Of a stretch of DNA of 64,000 bases, positions 9,916 through 17,534 are shown piece by piece; position 1 is the first letter of the stretch; every line of letters begins with the position of its first letter. Where the stretch lies: NCBI GenBank assembly GCA_040719455.1, contig JBFDTN010000001.1, forward strand, positions 186,001 through 250,000, in the 5' to 3' direction. The stretch is from Streptococcus pneumoniae. Its GTDB lineage: Bacteria; Bacillota; Bacilli; Lactobacillales; Streptococcaceae. Under the pieces are notes generated by a model. That model searched no databases. It saw only the letters and a list, made by a program, of their open reading frames with translations, and was not told the origin of the DNA. The translations under genes were made by a program, and so were the position numbers.

Positions 9916-10273
9916 ATGTGTTAAAACAATTAGTAAAATAGGAGAACAAGTTGTGCGTGATCAATTAAAAGATAATAATTATTTTGATTCATTTATTTCT
10001 AAACAGTATCAGCGATTAAGTATGTTTGAAAGTAGATTGTTAGATAATAAAGCTTTAAATGAAAAAGTTATTAAGAATATAAGATATGCTACTTTCAACA
10101 TATCTTTTCAAATAATTGTATCAAGATATTCTAGGGGAGATAGTCTGACTGCAATCAAAGAAGATTATATAAAGAGTATCCCTAAATTTAAAGTTGTGTT
10201 CTCAGAGATTATTGATATGAATACTTGAAAAGGCAACAGTTTTCTGTACAAATTTTATGAAGTGTTTTTTTGC

Positions 10274-11053
10274 TTAATCGATGACTCGCTTAGTCATAGG
10301 CGTTTGGTAGTTGAGACTGCCATGAATGCGGTGGTGGTTCCACCAGTGAACGTAGTCTTTGGTTTTTAGAGCTAATTCTTCCAAGGAATGGAAGGTTTCT
10401 TGGTTAATAAACTCAAGTTTGAAAGAATGATAGGTACTCTCGGCTACGGCATTGTCATAGGGACAACCGGCTTGACTGAGTGAACGTGTGATACCAAAGG
10501 CTTCTAATATCTCATCAATCAGCTGATTATCAAACTCCTTCCCTCGATCAGAATGGAAGAGCTTGACCTTAGTCAGCGCATAAGGGATACTTTGAATAGC
10601 CTCTTTGACCAGCTCTGCAGTCTTGTTCCAACCAGCTGACAGTCCGATGATTTCGCGATTAAAGAGGTCAATGACCAAGCAGATATAAGCCCAACGCTTA
10701 CCAACACGGACATAAGTTAAGTCCGTCACAAGAGCTTCCAAGGGCTTCTCTTGGTGAAACTGTCTGGCTAGGAGGTTTGGAATGGATGCCTCATTTTTCC
10801 CTTTAGCATGTGGTTTGAAGGCAGCCTTCTGGTAAACAGAAACCAAATTCAGTCTCTTCATGATGCGAGAAATCCGACGACGAGACAAGTTGATACCTTG
10901 TACTTCTAGACATTTCTTGATTTTCCTAGCACCGTATCTGGACTTGCTTTCGAGAAAAATGCGTTTGATTTTTTCTTCGAGACCAGCCTCGGATATAGAC
11001 TCCATAGCTTTGTAGTAATAGCTAGAACGCGGAATGTTCAAGCACCGACACAT
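10274..11053 (-). CDS. IS3-family transposase OrfB (DDE integrase core)
   Basis: A 259-residue rve-type catalytic domain. It begins MCRCLNIPRSSYYYK, then HTH_21 (KIKRIFLESKSRYGARKIKK). The DDE residues are in VTDLTYVRVG (first D), FHSDRGKEF (second D) and DNAVAESTYHSFKLEF (E). The end HHRIHGSLNYQTPM is typical. Probably expressed mainly as an OrfAB fusion through the AAAAG slip, since the natural frame extends upstream of the ATG into OrfA. Confidence 0.92.
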   Translation of the reverse strand: MCRCLNIPRSSYYYKAMESISEAGLEEKIKRIFLESKSRYGARKIKKCLEVQGINLSRRRISRIMKRLNLVSVYQKAAFKPHAKGKNEASIPNLLARQFHQEKPLEALVTDLTYVRVGKRWAYICLVIDLFNREIIGLSAGWNKTAELVKEAIQSIPYALTKVKLFHSDRGKEFDNQLIDEILEAFGITRSLSQAGCPYDNAVAESTYHSFKLEFINQETFHSLEELALKTKDYVHWWNHHRIHGSLNYQTPMTKRVID

Positions 11054-11088
11054 GGCTGAAATGCTGTAATTCTTCTTGTTCGCAGTGA

Positions 11089-11379
11089 TTATTTTCCTTT
11101 TCGTGCCATAATCACTGCCGCTTGCTTTAAGATATCGACCTGCATTTCAAGCTCTTTATTTCGTTTTCTGAGTTCAATCAGCTCACGCTGCTCATCAGTT
11201 AGGTTATCAACAGTTTTGAAGGAACCGGTTGTTCTTGCCTGTTTAACCCATTTATCTAAGGTTGAGGGAGTTAGCTCATACTCTTTGATAAGCTCGTTTC
11301 GTTTCATACCTGCCTTGTGAAGATCAACGATTTGTTGTTTGAATTCATCTGTGAAGTAGCGACGTGTTTTTCTAGACAT
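11089..11379 (-). CDS. IS3-family transposase OrfA (helix-turn-helix)
   Basis: A 96-residue DNA-binding protein, MSRKTRRYFTDEFKQQIVDLHKAGM..., with the HTH_Tnp_1 fold (ELIKEYELTPSTLDKWVKQ) followed by a leucine-rich coiled coil (LIELRKRNKELEMQVDILKQA). The start at 11379 is preceded on the minus strand by CCAGGAGGAAAAT; an upstream in-frame ATG (11412) lies before that site. A -1 frameshift near its end makes the OrfAB transposase. Confidence 0.9.
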   Translation of the reverse strand: MSRKTRRYFTDEFKQQIVDLHKAGMKRNELIKEYELTPSTLDKWVKQARTTGSFKTVDNLTDEQRELIELRKRNKELEMQVDILKQAAVIMARKGK

Positions 11380-11600
11380 ATTTTCCTCCTGGTTTTCTTT
11401 AGTATAGAACACTTTATAATTTCTGTCTAGTTTAGTGTAACCTATTCAACTCTTTAATTTATAGCTTTGAGTGTACTATTGAATGTCAACTTATTTGACG
11501 ATGAGGAATTTCTATTATCACTTGAAAAATTTAATATTTCAAATGGTATGATTGATATTTTTATGAAGAAAGAAGATATTATTGAAATTAGTAGCTATAA

Positions 11601-12559
11601 CTCGTGGTGCTAGTTAATTTCAAACTACAATAAAAAGCTCAAAAGGACTATACTGTAAGTGCCGGAACAAACAGGAGGTAGTCCAAATGAGCCACTTACA
11701 GTATACCGCTAAATCTCATCACTTACAATGGAATTTGAAGCAATTATCAAAAATTTGCCATCAACTGTATAGAGATTATTGTCCTGAATCTTTCAAACAT
11801 CGTCATAATGTCAGTCTATCTAAGGTTTCAGATCAATCTCTATTAGTCTTACTTCTCTTGCAAGCTGAACTAGGGATTAAGTCACAACGTCATTTCTACC
11901 GTCTCTGTTACTTATTTCCTTGTGGTCATCTTCTTGAACGAAGTCGTTTTAATCGACGAGCAAGACAGTTGATTTGGTTAGTTCAAGTCATTAGACAAGC
12001 AATGAATACTCAAATCTCACCTGCTTCCATTGTTATTATAGATAGCTTTCCCTTGCCACTTTGCCAACCTATCCGTAACTATAGAACACGTATTTTTAAC
12101 GACTTAGCAGATATTGGCTACAATGCTTCCAAACATCTGTGGTTCTATGGATTCAAAGTACACCTGCTGGTAACTTTATCAGGCTATATTCTGAATTATG
12201 TTGTGACACCTGCATCAGTCCATGATATTAGGGCAGTTGATGACTTACTAGAAAATTGCCGACAACCTTATATTTTGGCAGATTTAGGCTATCTTAGTAA
12301 GGAACTTAAAGATCATTTGACCCAAAAAGGCTATCATCTATGGACTCCCTTACGCCAAAATATGGCAGGAGCTAAACAACATAATCATTGGAAATTGATG
12401 GCTATGAGACGAACCATTGAGACTCGCTTCTCAGAGCTTTGCGGTCTTTTTGATATAGAACACACACTGACTAGAAGTTTAGCAGGTCTGCAGTTAAGGC
12501 TGGAGCAAATTATACTGGCTTACAATCTGAGATACTTCGAGATTAACTAGCACCACGAG
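11601..12559 (+). mobile_element. IS982-family insertion sequence
   Basis: A 959-bp element with matching ends CTCGTGGTGCTAGTTAA at 11601 and its complement at 12543-12559. A 9-bp target duplication TAGCTATAA lies at 11592-11600 and 12560-12568. It carries one complete transposase gene. It entered the DUF1911 half of the second PoNi gene. The perfect ends and duplication suggest a recent insertion. Confidence 0.93.
11687..12550 (+). CDS. IS982-family transposase
   Basis: A 287-residue transposase, MSHLQYTAKSHHLQWNLKQL..., with the IS982 signatures LLLLQAELGIKSQRHFYR, IVIIDSFPLPLCQP (first catalytic D), YGFKVHLLVTLSGYILNYVV and ILADLGYLSK (second D). The last catalytic acid is in MRRTIETRFSEL. 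It has full length for the family. ACAGGAGGTAGTCCAA precedes the ATG. Confidence 0.93.
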   Translation: MSHLQYTAKSHHLQWNLKQLSKICHQLYRDYCPESFKHRHNVSLSKVSDQSLLVLLLLQAELGIKSQRHFYRLCYLFPCGHLLERSRFNRRARQLIWLVQVIRQAMNTQISPASIVIIDSFPLPLCQPIRNYRTRIFNDLADIGYNASKHLWFYGFKVHLLVTLSGYILNYVVTPASVHDIRAVDDLLENCRQPYILADLGYLSKELKDHLTQKGYHLWTPLRQNMAGAKQHNHWKLMAMRRTIETRFSELCGLFDIEHTLTRSLAGLQLRLEQIILAYNLRYFEIN

Positions 12560-12880
12560 TAGCTATAAAGATATCAAACAGTTTAGACCATGGATTGCAG
12601 AACTCTACAATAAACCTGATGAGAGAGAAGCTATTATTTCTAAACAGCTGTCGAATTGGTATAGAAGTCAAAGAAGTAGTTATTTCTTCGGCTATGATAA
12701 AGAGGAAGAACCGTTATATTTTGGCTACTGGGCTTTAGAAATCGCTGCACTGGTAAAAGTACTCAACATACCTGATGATTCTTTCAAAGACCATAAATAT
12801 TACCCTTATGATTTAGTCCATTTTGGAGATTAAAGATGTTAAAACAATTATTTCAAAACTTAAGAGAAGAGGAATGAATA

Positions 12881-13384
12881 ATGGCTAGTTTAATTAATTT
12901 TCCGACTGAAATCATTTGTGGTGTGCAGTATAATGGCAAATTCTCTTGGTATGTATCCGATAGAGAGTTGTGGATTTTAGATTATACTATTTTAGATTCT
13001 CGTCTGGCACAATATGGATATAATATAGAAAGTTTGTCGATTGATTCAAAGAGAAGTGATAGTAAGGTCCTTGTAAAAGAAAACGCTGGAAACTTTCTTG
13101 AGAAAATGACAGAGTTTGAGGTCAGCTCAGAAGATTTACAAACCTATTTATTAGAATCAATAGATGAATTAGAGGATTCTTGGTATTATGATTTTCAACC
13201 TAGTTTATTTATAGATTTTGATGATAATCGTTTGTATAGTCAATACTCTGAATCAGAATCATTTGAGGATTATGTACCTTTCGGTTGGGTTGGAATGTAC
13301 CGTAGTTTTTGGGATCTAATCCCAGTATCTCAAAGATTTTGGATACATAATGGAATAAATATATTTGAAATAAATAATAAATAA
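12881..13384 (+). CDS. Hypothetical protein in immunity-gene island
   Basis: A 167-residue acidic, aromatic-rich protein (MASLINFPTEIICGVQYNGKFSWYVSDRELW...). It has no signal peptide, membrane helix or catalytic motif that I recognise. GAGAAGAGGAATGAATA precedes ATG 12881. A 13-codon frame starting ATGTTAAAACAATTA just after the PoNi gene precedes it. Cytosolic, acidic, AT-rich genes downstream of PoNi genes are commonly orphan immunity proteins, so that is the best inference, with no family match from me. Confidence 0.6.
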   Translation: MASLINFPTEIICGVQYNGKFSWYVSDRELWILDYTILDSRLAQYGYNIESLSIDSKRSDSKVLVKENAGNFLEKMTEFEVSSEDLQTYLLESIDELEDSWYYDFQPSLFIDFDDNRLYSQYSESESFEDYVPFGWVGMYRSFWDLIPVSQRFWIHNGINIFEINNK

Positions 13385-13507
13385 TAGATAAAATATCAAT
13401 GCTAATTGAACAAGTAATAGAGTTAGAGGCTCTCTTTTCTTAAGAGAAACAAGACGGCAGATACTCTAAAAATAAACGAACTAGAACGATCGTAATGAGG
13501 ATAAAAG

Positions 13508-13865
13508 ATGATAACTATAAAAAAGATAGCTTGGTTAGATGAAAACACTTATGAAGGGGAAGTAATGTTGATAGATAGTTACCAAAAAGAATTAGTATGT
13601 TTTACTTATTCAGTGGCTCCCGAAGGCATTACATTTGATACTATCTCGACCTCTGTAAATTCTGAACTTCTTCGGAGTGATGAGAGTAGTTATTTGTTAA
13701 CCCGTACTAAAAATTTTGAGTACTACATTGTCGGAAAGGTGATTGATAAGAAAAAAACAGATGATAAAATGTTTTGATTATCGTTTCCAACTAGACTCAC
13801 CCTTACCTGGAGATATTGTTGATGGAGAATGGATTGAATGCACTGTTGGAAGATTTGATTTATGA
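13508..13865 (+). pseudogene. Small putative immunity gene, frameshifted
   Basis: The frame from ATG 13508 (MITIKKIAWLDENTYEGEVMLIDSYQKEL...) ends at TGA 13775-13777 after DDKMF. The next frame continues directly as KCFDYRFQLDSPLPGDIVDGEWIECTVGRFDL and stops at 13863-13865. Removing one A from the AAAA run just before TGTTTTGAT joins the two parts into a protein of about 118 residues. The start has a usable site (AATGAGGATAAAAG). The function is unknown; the position in the island suggests an immunity gene decayed by a one-base slip. Confidence 0.6.
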
Positions 13866-13885
13866 TTTTTTAGGAGAAGTGATAG

Positions 13886-14101
13886 ATGGTTGATATGAAA
13901 TATAGCGATATTCGAGAAAGAATGCATAGTCTGATTATAGATTATATTGATGATGAGATTCTTCAATCGCAACTCTTAGAGAAAATCAACACAGAAAACG
14001 GTATTAGAGGTGTGTTATATGCGTTAGATGAGAATAAAACTAGAAAGTTTTCAGAAGAAGATGAAAATTTTTGTAAGGATTTATTTTTTTATTTTGGGTA
14101 G
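13886..14101 (+). CDS. Small hypothetical protein in immunity-gene island
   Basis: A 71-residue acidic, helical protein (MVDMKYSDIRERMHSLIIDYIDDEI...KDLFFYFG). TTAGGAGAAGTGATAG precedes ATG 13886, 20 bases after the previous stop, so the two were probably co-transcribed. I recognise no domain. It may be a short immunity protein, or the remnant of a longer one. Confidence 0.5.
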   Translation: MVDMKYSDIRERMHSLIIDYIDDEILQSQLLEKINTENGIRGVLYALDENKTRKFSEEDENFCKDLFFYFG

Positions 14102-14192
14102 CAGATGAAGTTGTGAACCGTATTTCTTATTGAATACAATCTGAGTAGCAGAGGATTTTTAGAAATATCTTTGAATAAGATGTATTTAGAAG

Positions 14193-14215
14193 AGAGCCGA
14201 TAGGGCTCTTTTTTT
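14193..14215 (+). terminator. Rho-independent terminator before comEA
   Basis: AGAGCC pairs with GGCTCT around GATAG, followed by seven T. It separates the accessory island from the competence operon. Confidence 0.85.
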
Positions 14216-14223
14216 CTCCTTTT

Positions 14224-14231
14224 TACGAATA
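14224..14231 (+). promoter_or_regulatory. SigX (ComX) cin-box of the comEA-comEC operon
   Basis: TACGAATA is an exact match to the streptococcal cin-box recognised by the competence sigma factor ComX/SigX. It is preceded by a T-rich run and lies 22 bases before the comEA start, with AAGGAGGG in between. This places comEA-comEC in the late competence regulon. Confidence 0.88.
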
Positions 14232-14252
14232 GTTAGGTAAGGAGGGATTTCT

Positions 14253-14915
14253 ATGGAAAAAATCATGGAAACAGTGAAAGAATATAAGATTGTTGCAGGT
14301 TTTATCTGCTTGGGAGTACTACTTGGAGGATTTTTCCTCTTCCAGCGTCCAGTAGAAAGCAGCTCAAATGCCCAAAATCTAGCGCAGGAAGTCTTGGTAG
14401 CGTCTGAAGAGCCAAAAGAAGTCACAGATGAAATTGCAAAGACAGAAGAAGTTGAAGCAACAACGACTTTGACGGTAGATGTCAAAGGGGCAGTTAAAAA
14501 TCCCGGTATTTATGAGCTAAAGACAGGTAGTCGTGTCAATGATGCCATAGAAGCAGCTGGTGGATTGAGCGCAGAGGCAGAAAGCAAATCTGTCAACCTA
14601 GCACAGAAATTGACCGATGAAGGAGTCGTCTATGTGGCAAGTGTTGGAGAAGAGGTGCCAAGAGTCAGCGGACAAGCTCCAGGAGATACCAAGGCACTTG
14701 GCGCTAGCGCTAGCGAGTCTGGTAAGGTCAATCTCAACACAGCTGATTTGGCAGCTTTACAGACCATCTCAGGAATTGGGCAAAAGCGGGCGCAGGACAT
14801 TTTAGACTATCGGGAAGCAAACGGAAAGTTTAAATCTGTGGAAGATTTGAAAAATGTCTCTGGTATCGGGGCAAAGACCCTAGAAAAGCTAAAAGACTAT
14901 GTCACAGTGGATTAA
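14253..14915 (+). CDS. comEA: Competence DNA receptor ComEA
   Basis: A 220-residue membrane-anchored protein that binds incoming double-stranded DNA during transformation. One N-terminal helix (YKIVAGFICLGVLLGGFFLF) is followed by a Ser/Glu-rich linker and a SLBB-type domain (LTVDVKGAVKNPGIYELKTGS). The C-terminal helix-hairpin-helix pair is present (NLNTADLAALQTISGIGQKRAQ and LKNVSGIGAKTLEKLKDYV). It overlaps comEC by 17 bases. All recognisable parts are intact. Confidence 0.95.
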   Translation: MEKIMETVKEYKIVAGFICLGVLLGGFFLFQRPVESSSNAQNLAQEVLVASEEPKEVTDEIAKTEEVEATTTLTVDVKGAVKNPGIYELKTGSRVNDAIEAAGGLSAEAESKSVNLAQKLTDEGVVYVASVGEEVPRVSGQAPGDTKALGASASESGKVNLNTADLAALQTISGIGQKRAQDILDYREANGKFKSVEDLKNVSGIGAKTLEKLKDYVTVD

Positions 14916-17139
14916 GAAATGTCCGATTCCCTTGATTTATTTGACCTTTCTCTTGGTCTGGCTCTATTATGCGATTTACCAAGGAGGGATCCTTTCTTGG
15001 GCAGGATGTAGCTTTCTCATGTTGCTGTTATGGTTGCGCTATACACGACATCAAGTCTTGCAGGTGTGTGGTATCTTGCTATTTTTTGCTTGTTTTTTCA
15101 GCTATCGAGCCATGGAGATGGAGAAAGGGGCAGTAGTTGCTCCTCCCACTCCGACGGAAATATTGGTCTTACCAGACACTATTAAGGTCAATGGGGATTC
15201 CCTATCTTTTCGTGGCAAAAGCGAAGGTCAGCTCTTTCAAGCCTTTTACAAATTAAAAACGAAGCAAGAAAAAGAGCAGTTTCAAGCTTTATCGAGCCTT
15301 GTTTACTTGAGCATTGAAGGAGAGCTTAATCAAGCCGAAGGGCAGCGCAATTTTAGAGGTTTTGATTATCAAAAGTACCTAAAAACACAAGGGATTTATC
15401 GAACCTTGAGTATTGAGAGAATCACATCTGTTCAGCCGGTTCCTACTTTTAATATCTTTGAGAGACTATCTAGTTGGCGAAAGGGTGCGATTGTCTTTAT
15501 CAAAAAGACCTTTCCTCAGCCCATGTCAAACTACATGACAGGTCTGTTATTGGGGTATTTGGATACGGATTTTGAGGAGATGAATGACCTCTACTCTAGC
15601 TTGGGGATTATTCATCTATTTGCCCTATCAGGTATGCAGGTTGGTTTTTTCATGGACGCTTTTCGGAGAATCTTCTTAAGGCTTGGTTTGAAGATGGAAA
15701 CGGTTCAGTATTTGCAGTATCCATTTTCCTTGTTTTATGCAGGCATGACAGGTTTTTCTGTTTCTGTTGTCCGTAGTTTGCTTCAAAAATTATGGGGACA
15801 GGCTGGTGTCAAGGGCTTGGATAATTTTGCTCTGACCATGATGACCTTAAGCATTTTTATGCCTAATTTTCTTCTCACAGCTGGTGGAGTTCTGTCCTGC
15901 GCCTATGCTTTTTTACTCAGTATGACAAACCGAGACGGTCTGTCTGTATGGCAGAAAATCTGCTATGAGAGTGCGACGATTTCTTTGGGTATTTTGCCGA
16001 TTTTGCTCTTTTTCTTTGGGGAATTTCAGCCATGGTCTATTCCTTTGACCTTTCTATTCTCTTTTATTTTTGATGTTCTTCTTTTGCCGGGGCTTAGCAT
16101 TCTCTTTATCCTAGCTCCTGTCATCGCTCTGACACAGGTCAATGGATTTTTCGAGCTATTGGAGCAAATCATTCGCTGGGTGGGAAGTTTAGCGTCAGCC
16201 CCCTTGGTCTTAGGACAACCAAGTCCTAGCTTACTTTTAGCCTTGCTATTTGTCCTTGCGATTTTCTATGATAAGCGGCAGATAAAACAGTGGCAATTTC
16301 CTTTACTGGGTGTGATTGTCTTTCTCTTTTTCTTATGCAAGTGTCCGCTGGAAAATGAAGTGACGATTGTAGATATTGGGCAGGGAGATAGTATTTTTCT
16401 GAGAGATATGACGGGGAAAAATATGCTGATTGATGTTGGCGGTCGTGTTGACCTTGGAAAGAAAGAAGATTGGCAGAAACGAGTCAGTAGTTCCAATGCC
16501 GAGCGAACCTTGATTCCTTATCTAAAAAGCCGTGGTGTTGGGCAGGTGGATAAGCTAGTCTTGACGCACACCGATACAGACCATATGGGGGATATGCTTG
16601 CGGTAGCCAAAGCGTTTCCGATTCGTGAGGTTTATATTTCTAAAGGCAGTTTGACCAAGAAAGATTTTGTGGAAAAGCTGGATCAGCTGGGTGCAAGGAT
16701 TCATGTTGTGGAAGTCGGAGATCAACTGCCTATTATGGGTAGCCAGCTCAAAGTCCTATATCCTAATAGCACAGGCGATGGTGGAAATAATGACTCCATT
16801 GTGCTCTATGGAGAATTGCTCAAGACTAGATTTCTCTTTACTGGAGACTTGGAGACAGAAGGAGAAGAGGAGTTGATGAGAACTTTTCCAAATCTACAAG
16901 TGGATGTGCTAAAGGTCGGTCACCATGGCTCAAAAGGCAGCTCAAGCCCTGCATTTCTCGATCAGATAAAGCCAAAGCTAGCCTTGATTTCAGCAGGTAA
17001 GAAAAATCGCTACAAGCATCCTCACCAAGAGACCCTAGATAGATTTGAGGAGCGTCAAATCAAGGTCTTTCGATCTGACGAGCAAGGATCTATTCGCTTT
17101 AAGGGGGTATCAGACTGGACAGTGGAAACAGTCCGCTGA
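14899..17139 (+). CDS. comEC: Competence channel protein ComEC
   Basis: A 746-residue polytopic membrane protein that carries single-stranded DNA across the membrane. The N-terminal helices and DUF4131-like segment (residues about 1-180) precede the Competence domain (MTGLLLGYLDTDFEEMNDLYSSLGIIHLFALSGMQVGFF). A C-terminal metallo-beta-lactamase domain has VDIGQGDSIFL, LTHTDTDHMGDM and VGHHGSKGSS. It looks complete. A rearranged second copy of part of its 3' end lies at 18645-18857. Confidence 0.96.
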   Translation: MSQWIKKCPIPLIYLTFLLVWLYYAIYQGGILSWAGCSFLMLLLWLRYTRHQVLQVCGILLFFACFFSYRAMEMEKGAVVAPPTPTEILVLPDTIKVNGDSLSFRGKSEGQLFQAFYKLKTKQEKEQFQALSSLVYLSIEGELNQAEGQRNFRGFDYQKYLKTQGIYRTLSIERITSVQPVPTFNIFERLSSWRKGAIVFIKKTFPQPMSNYMTGLLLGYLDTDFEEMNDLYSSLGIIHLFALSGMQVGFFMDAFRRIFLRLGLKMETVQYLQYPFSLFYAGMTGFSVSVVRSLLQKLWGQAGVKGLDNFALTMMTLSIFMPNFLLTAGGVLSCAYAFLLSMTNRDGLSVWQKICYESATISLGILPILLFFFGEFQPWSIPLTFLFSFIFDVLLLPGLSILFILAPVIALTQVNGFFELLEQIIRWVGSLASAPLVLGQPSPSLLLALLFVLAIFYDKRQIKQWQFPLLGVIVFLFFLCKCPLENEVTIVDIGQGDSIFLRDMTGKNMLIDVGGRVDLGKKEDWQKRVSSSNAERTLIPYLKSRGVGQVDKLVLTHTDTDHMGDMLAVAKAFPIREVYISKGSLTKKDFVEKLDQLGARIHVVEVGDQLPIMGSQLKVLYPNSTGDGGNNDSIVLYGELLKTRFLFTGDLETEGEEELMRTFPNLQVDVLKVGHHGSKGSSSPAFLDQIKPKLALISAGKKNRYKHPHQETLDRFEERQIKVFRSDEQGSIRFKGVSDWTVETVR

Positions 17140-17189
17140 TGTCAAGAAAATTCTTGCCATCTAATTTGCAATGTGATACCATAGAAAAA
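17134..17189 (+). repeat. Left copy of a 56-bp direct repeat flanking the comEC insertion
   Basis: Spans the comEC stop and the first codons of the next gene. The identical 56 bases recur at 18802-18857, and near-identity extends back to 17036/18704. The copies are 1668 bp apart and bracket the nuclease cargo. Confidence 0.9.
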
Positions 17190-17381
17190 TTAGTGACCAT
17201 CAAACGGATGCTTAGGAATGAGTTGGGGACTGAAGCAGCAGTTGTTAGTCAAATGCTATCTAAGTTGGTTACTGATAATGTTTTATTATTGCAAGACCAG
17301 AATACATATCAAGAAAAGTATCAGAAATTGGTTAGTAAGTATGATTTATTGATTTCTGAGCTTGAATCTGTAAAAATTTGA
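17139..17381 (+). CDS. Small coiled-coil hypothetical protein
   Basis: An 80-residue protein, MSRKFLPSNLQCDTIEKLVTI..., predicted to be helical with a coiled-coil C-terminus (LLLQDQNTYQEKYQKLVSKYDLLISELESV). Its first 17 codons occur again at 18807-18857, where they run into KECGA and a stop. The boundary of that duplication therefore lies inside this gene. It may be a chimera made when the neighbouring cargo inserted. The ATG overlaps the comEC stop by one base. I know no family for it. Confidence 0.55.
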   Translation: MSRKFLPSNLQCDTIEKLVTIKRMLRNELGTEAAVVSQMLSKLVTDNVLLLQDQNTYQEKYQKLVSKYDLLISELESVKI

Positions 17382-17534
17382 TGATTTTCTATGGGAAACT
17401 ACTGTATCTAAAGTAGTTATAGAAAATTCAAAAATACCAACATTTATTTTTAAAAATAGAATGGTCGTAACTTTATGAGGTTACGACTATTTTTTGTTAT
17501 AATTATAGTAATATCGGAAATAGGAGATATCTTT

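Larger units (their letters stand above)
10226..11448 (-). mobile_element. IS3-family insertion sequence
   Basis: A 1223-bp element with related inverted ends: TGAAAAGGCAACAG at 10226, and TGAATAGGTTACAC reading inward from 11448 on the minus strand. A 3-bp target duplication ACT (10223-10225 and 11449-11451) brackets it. It encodes OrfA and OrfB on the minus strand. OrfA ends at GCACGAAAAGGAAAATAA; a -1 slip on the AAAAG run continues as RKRKIITANKKNYSISAMCRCLN and joins OrfB, the standard IS3 programmed frameshift. Both frames look intact, so it may be active. Confidence 0.9.
9953..12833 (+). pseudogene. Second PoNi-type immunity gene, split by two IS elements
   Basis: GTG 9953 follows AGGAGAACAAGTT. 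The DUF1910 part (VRDQLKDNNYFDSF...SRYSRGDSLTAIKEDY) runs to 10225, where an IS3-family element enters. The frame resumes after it at 11449 (FIALSVLLNVNLFDDEEF) and is cut again at 11600 by an IS982-family element. It then ends at 12560-12833 (KDIKQFRPWIAELY...FGYWALEIAALVKVLNIPDDS). Removing both elements and one copy of each target duplication restores the frame except for one TAA codon at the first junction (MNTL*FIAL). The gene is dead by three independent events. Intact length would be about 240 residues. Confidence 0.85.

Noticed and set aside
12836-12877. 13-codon frame MLKQLFQNLREEE as a gene
   Set aside because: It is the leftover start of a former PoNi-like neighbour and too short to support as a functional gene.
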